Assembly: GCA_019415925.1 (NCBI GenBank)
Contig: DXYG01000016.1
Span: 1 to 37,487 of the forward strand
DNA length: 37,487 bases
Direction: 5' to 3'
Origin: Clostridiales bacterium
GTDB lineage: Bacteria; Bacillota; Clostridia; Oscillospirales; Acutalibacteraceae
Below, in pieces: positions 33,180 to 37,487 of this stretch (position 1 is the first letter of the stretch; each line of letters begins with the position of its first letter). Made by a program: the position numbers and the translations under genes. The notes beneath the pieces were generated by a model. The model made no database searches and was not told the origin of the DNA. It was given only the letters and a program-made list of their open reading frames with translations.

Positions 33180-34532
33180 ATGAAAAAATTTACACTTGGC
33201 GAGATTGCCGAGTCCTGCGGCGGGAAATTCGTGGGAAATGAAAGCGACAAAAATATTGCAATTACGTCCGTTGAGCGTGACAGTCGTCAGATTAAGGACG
33301 GTTCGCTTTTCCTTGCAATCAAGGGCGAGCGTGTTGACGGTCACGATTATATTGAAAAGTGCTTTGCAAGCGGTGCGGTCTGCGCTGTCTGCGAAAAACC
33401 GCCCGTTAATGCGACAAAGCCGTACATTCTTGTTGATTCAACGCTCGACGCAGTCAAGAAAATTGCAAAGGCTTACCGTCAGAAATTCGACATTCCCGTT
33501 GTCGGAGTGTCGGGCAGCGTCGGAAAAACTTCGACAAAGGAAATGCTTTACGCAGTCCTCTCACAGAAATATAAAACTCACAAAACGCAGGGCAACCTCA
33601 ACAACGAGCTGGGCGTTCCGCTGACGTTGCTTTCAATGCACGAGGATACTCAGGCGGCTGTAATCGAAATGGGAATTTCAGACTTCGGCGAAATGACAAG
33701 GCTTTCCGAAATGGTACAACCCACAATCTGCGTGCTTACGATAATCGGCTGTTGCCACCTTGAAAATCTCGGCGACCGTGACGGCGTTTTGAAGGCAAAA
33801 ACCGAGATGTTCAAAAACGCCGCCGAGAATGCGGAGTATATCCTCAACGGCGACGACGACAAGCTCTATTCGGTAACGGAAATAAAAGGCAAAACTCCTA
33901 TTTACTTCGGTTTTGCAAGCGACAACGACTACTACGCCGAGGATATTGAAAACAACGGCGAGGGCGGAATTTCCTGCACACTCTGCTTTGATAATACAAG
34001 GCTCAATGTGACGATTCCCGCTATCGGCAGTTATATGGTCAGCAATGCGCTTGCCGCAGTTGCCGCAGGCAGACTGCTCGGATTGAGCGACGAACAGCTT
34101 ATAAACGGTGTAGAGTCCTACAAGACTGTCGGCAGTCGAGCAAACGTGATAAATACAGGTAAAATCAGAATAATTGACGATTGCTACAACGCAAATCCCA
34201 CCTCGGTCAAAGCGTCGCTTGATACGTTGGTGAACTTTTCGGGCAGAAAGGTAGCAATTCTCGGCGATATGAAGGAGCTCGGCGCAGACGAGCTTAAACT
34301 ACACTTTGAAACAGGAAAGTACGCAAATGACAAGGGCGTGGACCTTGTAATTGCGGCAGGACCTCTTGCGGTCGAGCTTGCAAAGGGCGCAGACGGCGAG
34401 TGGTTCGAAAGCGTTGAGCAGGTGAAAAATGCAATCCCTGCGCTGATTAACGAGGGTGACACAGTGCTTGTAAAAGCCTCGCACTCAATGCACTTTGAGG
34501 AGATTGTTGATTTCCTGAAGGAGCAGTTTTGA
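33180..34532 (+). CDS. murF: UDP-N-acetylmuramoyl-tripeptide--D-Ala-D-Ala ligase
   Basis: Last cytoplasmic step of UDP-MurNAc-pentapeptide synthesis. The 450-aa protein has the Mur-ligase layout: an N-terminal substrate domain, the ATP-binding loop GSVGKTST (112-119), the central QGNLNNELGVPLTLL segment, and a C-terminal domain with DDCYNANPTSVKASLDTL. GAGG lies just upstream of the ATG. It follows ddl in the same direction. The stop is immediately followed by a composite repeat. Confidence 0.97.
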   Translation: MKKFTLGEIAESCGGKFVGNESDKNIAITSVERDSRQIKDGSLFLAIKGERVDGHDYIEKCFASGAVCAVCEKPPVNATKPYILVDSTLDAVKKIAKAYRQKFDIPVVGVSGSVGKTSTKEMLYAVLSQKYKTHKTQGNLNNELGVPLTLLSMHEDTQAAVIEMGISDFGEMTRLSEMVQPTICVLTIIGCCHLENLGDRDGVLKAKTEMFKNAAENAEYILNGDDDKLYSVTEIKGKTPIYFGFASDNDYYAEDIENNGEGGISCTLCFDNTRLNVTIPAIGSYMVSNALAAVAAGRLLGLSDEQLINGVESYKTVGSRANVINTGKIRIIDDCYNANPTSVKASLDTLVNFSGRKVAILGDMKELGADELKLHFETGKYANDKGVDLVIAAGPLAVELAKGADGEWFESVEQVKNAIPALINEGDTVLVKASHSMHFEEIVDFLKEQF

Positions 34533-34533
34533 G

Positions 34534-35070
34534 GTCGAGTGGAAAAATCGGATATTTAGATAAAAACGGATGCCCGAATTATAAATTGATACATCGGTAA
34601 CGTTTCGGGCGACCATACAGGGTTGCCCCTACGGCATATATTAAATGAATGATATAATCTAATCTAATCTAATCTGTAGGAGCAGCCCTATGTGGCTGCC
34701 CGTTGGGTAACAACAAACGTTTCCTTTACAGACGTAGGGACACTCACTCCGTGTCCGCAGTGGCAATCAAACTTTAACGATTAAATTGCTGTTATATAGG
34801 AAAACAAACCTTTCCGTAGGGGACGGCTTCCCAGACGTCCCATACACAAAAATTGTATTACAATTTTTGTGTAGACAAATGCCGTAAAGTGGTATCTTGC
34901 GGCAGGGTAGCCCCTGCAGGCAAATTCGGAAGATAGAAGGCAACAATTTATAAATTTATTTTTTGACTACAGATGAAGTAAAAGGGTATCTTGCGTAAGA
35001 TATAGAAAAATGTCTAACTCCCGAGATACCGAGCTATAATTCAAAACCGACTTTTATAACGAACTAAAAA
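34534..35070. repeat. Composite repeat block between murF and the tRNA cluster
   Basis: Starts directly after the murF stop with GTCGAGTGG, then AAAAACGGATGCCCGAATT and TTGATACATCGGTAACG, GGGCGACC/GGTTGCCC, a (TAATC)4 microsatellite (34656-34675), GGAGCAGCCCTATGTGGCTGCCC, the 34733-34840 module shared with 12482-12591, an AAAATTGTA-TTA-CAATTTTT hairpin, and the 65-bp tail (35010-35070) shared with 1821-1880, ending in CCGACTTTTATAACG...CTAAAA. I see no coding gene and no known RNA in it. Confidence 0.7.
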
Positions 35071-35089
35071 TAAAAAATCAAAAAAGGTA

Positions 35090-35118
35090 TTGACAAAACG
35101 AAAAATATAATATATAAT
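35090..35118 (+). promoter_or_regulatory. Promoter of the tRNA cluster
   Basis: TTGACA (35090-35095), a 17-nt spacer and TATAAT (35113-35118), a perfect consensus, 32 nt upstream of tRNA-Met. The 24-bp CCGA...CTAAAA motif ends 20 nt before the -35. Confidence 0.9.
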
Positions 35119-35150
35119 CAATCTTGCTGATTTTGAGTATCGGCAAATAC

Positions 35151-35227
35151 GGCGGAATAGCTCAGCTGGCTAGAGCATTCGGTTCATACCCGAAGTGTCG
35201 TAGGTTCAAGTCCTATTTCCGCTACCA
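35151..35227 (+). tRNA. tRNA-Met (CAT)
   Basis: A 77-nt cloverleaf: acceptor GGCGGAA pairing with TTCCGCT (G1-U72), D-arm GCTCAGCTGGCTAGAGC, anticodon stem-loop TCGG-TTCATAC-CCGA with CAT, T-arm with GGTTCAAGTCC, and encoded CCA. It resembles the Bacillus elongator tRNA-Met; formyl-initiator features are not seen. Confidence 0.93.
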
Positions 35228-35232
35228 TATCC

Positions 35233-35307
35233 GGCCCGGTGGTCAAGCGGTTAAGACACCGCCCTTTCACGGCGGTAACACGAGTTCGATTCTCGTCCGG
35301 GTCACCA
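35233..35307 (+). tRNA. tRNA-Glu (TTC)
   Basis: A 75-nt cloverleaf: acceptor GGCCCGG/CCGGGTC (one G-U), anticodon stem-loop CCGCC-CTTTCAC-GGCGG with TTC, T-arm GAGTTCGATTCTC, and encoded CCA. It starts 5 nt after tRNA-Met. Confidence 0.94.
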
Positions 35308-35320
35308 AACATTTTCTAAG

Positions 35321-35352
35321 ACAACACCGTTATAAAGTGCGGTGTTGTTTTA
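35321..35352 (+). terminator. Hairpin between tRNA-Glu and tRNA-Leu
   Basis: ACAACACCG (35321-35329) / CGGTGTTGT (35340-35348), a 9-bp perfect stem with 10-nt loop, followed by TTTA. It may be a partial terminator or a processing site. tRNA-Leu lies only 10 nt after it, so some read-through is expected. Confidence 0.55.
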
Positions 35353-35358
35353 CTAAAT

Positions 35359-35446
35359 GCCGGTGTGGTGGAATAGGCAGACACAAGGGACTTAAAATCC
35401 CTCGGACTAATACTCCGTACCGGTTCAAGTCCGGTCACCGGCACCA
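35359..35446 (+). tRNA. tRNA-Leu (TAA)
   Basis: An 88-nt class II tRNA with a long variable arm: acceptor GCCGGTG/CACCGGC, anticodon loop in AGGGACT-TAA-AATCCCT (TAA, reads UUA/UUG), variable arm CGGACTAATACTCCG, T-arm CGGTTCAAGTCCG, and encoded CCA. Confidence 0.95.
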
Positions 35447-35447
35447 A

Positions 35448-35489
35448 GCAAAAGTCCCTTTTACCCATTTGGGTAAAAGGGACTTTTGC
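35448..35489 (+). terminator. 20-bp perfect hairpin after tRNA-Leu
   Basis: GCAAAAGTCCCTTTTACCCA (35448-35467) pairs perfectly with 35470-35489 around a 2-nt TT loop, starting 2 nt after the tRNA 3' end. It lacks a separate T-tract, but the right arm ends GGGACTTTTGC, so it can act as a terminator. It also forms the left boundary of the hairpin array. Confidence 0.6.
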
Positions 35490-35490
35490 A

Positions 35491-35658
35491 ATGATATCCG
35501 TTCCTGTCGGAACGGGTGATATATCTTCGATATGGTATCGCACTTTGTGCGTTGAGATATGCTTTCAGCATATATGGAACGGATATTATATCATACTTGT
35601 AAAACAAGTATATCATTCTGCGGAAGCTGAATATCATATCGCATAAGCGATATATCAT
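35491..35658 (+). other. Array of short unique hairpins with ATATCAT linkers
   Basis: Seven small hairpins in 168 bp: CCGTTCC/GGAACGG (35498-35515), ATATC/GATAT (35521-35533), CGCAC/GTGCG (35539-35551), ATATGCT/AGCATAT (35557-35573), ATACTTGT/ACAAGTAT (35593-35611), ATTCtGC/GCtGAAT (35615-35632) and ATATCGC/GCGATAT (35636-35653). In the 3' half the linker ATATCAT starts at 35588, 35610, 35631 and 35652, a 22/21/21-nt period. At the left end ATGATAT and GTGATAT (35491, 35516) are the motif in inverted orientation. ATATCCGTTCC (35494-35504) can also pair with GGAACGGATAT (35576-35586). It ends 4 nt before the SD GGAGG of the next gene. Function unknown. Confidence 0.7.
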
Positions 35659-35675
35659 TATTTGGAGGAACAATT

Positions 35676-36026
35676 ATGCCTGAAAACAAACTGCTCGTCT
35701 TATCGTTTGAATTCGCAGTAGCAATCGTTAATCTTGCGGATAATGTAAAAATGCCAAAAAGCTCTTATATGACTGAACAGCTTGCAAGAGCAGGTACTTC
35801 TGTCGGTGCCAATATTTACGAAGCTCAGTATGCGCAGAGTAAAAAGGATTTCATATCAAAGTTGGAAATAGCACTGAAAGAAGCAAACGAAACAGGTTAT
35901 TGGCTCAAGCTGTTGTATGAAACACGTCGTATTGATGAGCAGACATATAAAAACACAGAAAGACTTTGCGGAAATATTCGCCGACTTCTTATTGCTTCCT
36001 GCAAAACCGCAAAAGAACGCAGTTGA
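35676..36026 (+). CDS. Four-helix-bundle protein (S23/IVP family)
   Basis: A 116-aa, all-alpha protein of the S23/IVP ('four helix bundle', TIGR02436-like) family. The pattern FEFAVAIVNLADNV...MTEQLARAGTSVGANIYEAQYAQSKKDFISKLEIALKEANETGYWLKLL is diagnostic. Relatives are encoded in intervening sequences of 23S rRNA genes, and the Avd accessory protein of diversity-generating retroelements has the same fold. Stand-alone copies have no known function; nucleic-acid binding is suspected from the pentameric basic Avd structure. The SD GGAGGA lies about 8 nt before the ATG. It is preceded by the hairpin array and convergent with the next gene. No reverse transcriptase is nearby. Confidence 0.88.
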   Translation: MPENKLLVLSFEFAVAIVNLADNVKMPKSSYMTEQLARAGTSVGANIYEAQYAQSKKDFISKLEIALKEANETGYWLKLLYETRRIDEQTYKNTERLCGNIRRLLIASCKTAKERS

Positions 36027-36055
36027 TTACAACAGCCCTTGCAAACTTCACTCCC

Positions 36056-37123
36056 TTACAGTCTGCTTCCGCAGTTGCCGCAGAAAATATTGATACTTGG
36101 ATTTTCCTTTCCGCAGCTTGCACATCGTTTTGTCGGTGGTGCGCCCTTTTTTATATACGGATTCTGCATATTGTTATTTTTCTGGGGCTGATATTCGGTC
36201 GGTATTGTTACAACCTCATCAGGCTTGTTGTCACCGAAAACAGCCTGCGGAGTAAACTCAACAGGACGTGTAACGGTTGCCTGCCTGTGCGACTGACCGT
36301 CAGCTTCCGTTTCTGCCCACATATTCAGCGTCGGATTATTATCTGTAACTTCCTCGGTTTTGTTTGGCGTTTTCTGCACCGGCCTGCCTGTTTCAATCGA
36401 GCTTACAAGCCTTTTGATATACGAGTTGTACATAAACCCGAGAATTGCATACAGAACAAAAATTAAAGTTACAAGCAATCCTTGAACAAGCTGTAATAGC
36501 GATACAAAAAATTCATCAATTCCGATTAAATAAATTGTTGTCGCACCCGTAAAACATATAATAGAAACAACAGCGAGAATTAATGACATCACGCCGAACA
36601 TAACCGAGCCTTTTCTTTGCAGATATACAGTCGAAAGGCTTTTCCTGAACGATAACGTCATTCTCAGCATTCCGATAAAGTATATAAGGAATATTATACC
36701 CAAAATCGCAATAAGAGGTGAGATTTTGCAGATTGTGTCTATAATAGTATTTTCAAGCGAGGTGTGTTGGTTTTCTTGATTTTTTACAACCAATATAAAC
36801 AGGGCACTAAGACAAGCCGAAACAGCAGTAATAAGTCCCGAAAAAACAATTCCGATAATTGAAACAACGTCCATAAGTGTGGTCGGTGCTCCGAATGAAA
36901 CAAAGTCCTTTTTACTGCGAGCCTTAAAATAGAAAACTAAAAATGCAATGGCTGTTGCAATCGAAATAAAATCAAAAACAGGAATCTGATCTGATAATAA
37001 TCTGAAAGCAGAATTTGCAATAACAAAAATCAAAAGCACTATACCTGTAATAAGAAAAATCGGCTTTGCAAAAAATCTGCGCATAATCTCGCAGTTGCGC
37101 CTGTAGGGGTTAATTCGGTTCAT
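36056..37123 (-). CDS. Multi-pass membrane protein with C-terminal zinc ribbon
   Basis: A 355-aa protein of unknown function. About six membrane helices occupy residues 15-240. A hydrophilic, Thr/Pro/Gln-rich linker (about 250-330) follows, then a zinc ribbon C334-x-x-C337...C348-x-x-C351 and a short SRL end. The ribbon is probably cytoplasmic. The SD GGAGG lies 6 nt before the ATG. Zinc-ribbon membrane proteins of this sort are common in Clostridia without assigned roles. It is transcribed towards the four-helix gene, with only 29 bp between the stops and no clear terminator. Confidence 0.8.
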   Translation of the reverse strand: MNRINPYRRNCEIMRRFFAKPIFLITGIVLLIFVIANSAFRLLSDQIPVFDFISIATAIAFLVFYFKARSKKDFVSFGAPTTLMDVVSIIGIVFSGLITAVSACLSALFILVVKNQENQHTSLENTIIDTICKISPLIAILGIIFLIYFIGMLRMTLSFRKSLSTVYLQRKGSVMFGVMSLILAVVSIICFTGATTIYLIGIDEFFVSLLQLVQGLLVTLIFVLYAILGFMYNSYIKRLVSSIETGRPVQKTPNKTEEVTDNNPTLNMWAETEADGQSHRQATVTRPVEFTPQAVFGDNKPDEVVTIPTEYQPQKNNNMQNPYIKKGAPPTKRCASCGKENPSINIFCGNCGSRL

Positions 37124-37259
37124 ACCTATCCTCCGAAAACGAAAATATCATAGTTTACTTTACTATTTTATAATATAAATAAGAAAAATACAATATAAAG
37201 ATGAAAAAGATTGAATGAGCACACACAATATATGGTGGCAAAAGACAAATAAAATCGAA

Positions 37260-37344
37260 AAAACCACAACGGTGTAAAATTTTTTAAAAAAATCGAAAAA
37301 AATTGAAAAAAAGGCTTGACATTTTAATAACATCGCATTATAAT
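37260..37344 (+). promoter_or_regulatory. Strong promoter, probably of an rRNA operon
   Basis: TTGACA (37316-37321), a 17-nt spacer and TATAAT (37339-37344), a perfect consensus. It is preceded by A- and T-tracts (37278-37310) that look like an UP element. Strength, the long non-coding leader and the leader sequence point to a ribosomal RNA operon. Confidence 0.85.
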
Positions 37345-37487
37345 AGACAATGTTCCGCGCAAGTGAAAATCTTATTGAGAGTGTGAAACATCACTAAAGA
37401 ATAGATTTCAAATTTGTGTAAAGTGAACAATATAGGACCTTGAAAATTAAACAACGAAGAAAGAAAGAAACCCGTAATGACTTTGAG
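37345..37487 (+). other. Likely 16S rRNA precursor leader (gene starts beyond the window)
   Basis: At least 143 nt of untranslated leader follow the promoter. GGACCTTGAAAATTAAACAA (37435-37454) resembles the boxA-like antitermination sequence found in Firmicutes rRNA leaders and spacers (CTTTGAAAACTxAACA). The purine-rich GAAGAAAGAAAGAAACCC and ACTTTGAG that follow are typical just upstream of 16S rRNA. The window stops before any recognisable 16S start, so this is an expectation. Confidence 0.6.

Noticed and set aside
34656..34675. (TAATC)4 tandem repeat
   Set aside because: A small microsatellite inside the repeat block; too short and out of reach of a gene to suggest phase variation.
35124..35519. 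A 131-codon open frame on + across 35.1-35.5 kb
   Set aside because: It runs straight through tRNA-Met, tRNA-Glu and tRNA-Leu and the hairpin after them; the translation only reflects tRNA sequence.
35588..35658. Short direct repeats ATATCAT at regular spacing as a CRISPR array
   Set aside because: The repeats are 7 nt, the inserts are 14-15 nt palindromes, and no cas genes are present. It is a hairpin array, not CRISPR.
35676..36026. Diversity-generating retroelement around the Avd-like gene
   Set aside because: No reverse transcriptase and no template/variable repeat pair is seen in the window. The S23/IVP family assignment alone does not make a DGR.
35448..36026. 23S rRNA intervening sequence
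   Set aside because: IVS elements carrying S23 genes sit inside 23S rRNA; the flanks here are tRNA-Leu and a membrane-protein gene.

Overview
The window looks like the chromosomal replication-origin region of a low-to-mid-GC Gram-positive gut-type bacterium of class Clostridia, most likely family Oscillospiraceae/Ruminococcaceae. This is inferred from the gene order dnaA-dnaN-S4-recF-remB-gyrB-gyrA, Gram-positive Shine-Dalgarno sequences, a clostridial single-chain PurL, a rubrerythrin/flavin reductase-rubredoxin pair and the codon style. I cannot name the species.

Layout. 1-11.5 kb: replication core (dnaA, dnaN, S4-domain protein, recF, remB, two small zinc-ribbon membrane proteins, gyrB, a hot-dog thioesterase, gyrA), all on +. 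11.5-18 kb: a lipoprotein, pncC, a malQ-glgP glucan operon and a small membrane protein. 18-26 kb, on -: purL, rubrerythrin, a flavin reductase-rubredoxin fusion and a cytoplasmic GH13 amylase. 26-34.5 kb: zapA and a U32 protein, dut, nth (on -), a HAD hydrolase, a small protein, a MIF-family tautomerase, a YjbQ-family protein, ddl and murF. 35.1-35.5 kb: a tRNA cluster (Met, Glu, Leu). 35.5-36 kb: a hairpin array leading into a four-helix-bundle (S23/IVP-like) gene. 36-37.1 kb: a zinc-ribbon membrane protein on -. The window ends in a consensus promoter and leader that look like the start of an rRNA operon.

How the genes work together. The first block is replication initiation, the sliding clamp, recombination repair and DNA supercoiling. 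malQ, glgP and the GH13 enzyme form an intracellular maltodextrin/glycogen breakdown set. Rubrerythrin and the flavoredoxin-like fusion are oxygen and peroxide defence of an anaerobe. dut and nth keep DNA free of uracil and oxidised bases. zapA, ddl and murF serve division and peptidoglycan precursor synthesis.

Nearly every long intergenic gap is filled by mosaic palindromic repeats: GTAGGGACACGG/CCGTGTCC-type, GGGCGACC/GGTCGCCC-type and GTCGAGTGCCTCGAC-type units, often in compound blocks of 80-550 bp. One block has perfect 27-bp terminal inverted repeats. Several blocks start directly after a stop codon, and one supplies the candidate translation start signals of recF. The most unusual single locus is the region after tRNA-Leu. 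It has a 20-bp perfect hairpin, then a series of short unique hairpins. In the 3' half these are separated by a 7-nt ATATCAT motif at a 21-22 nt period. It ends at the ribosome-binding site of the four-helix-bundle gene.
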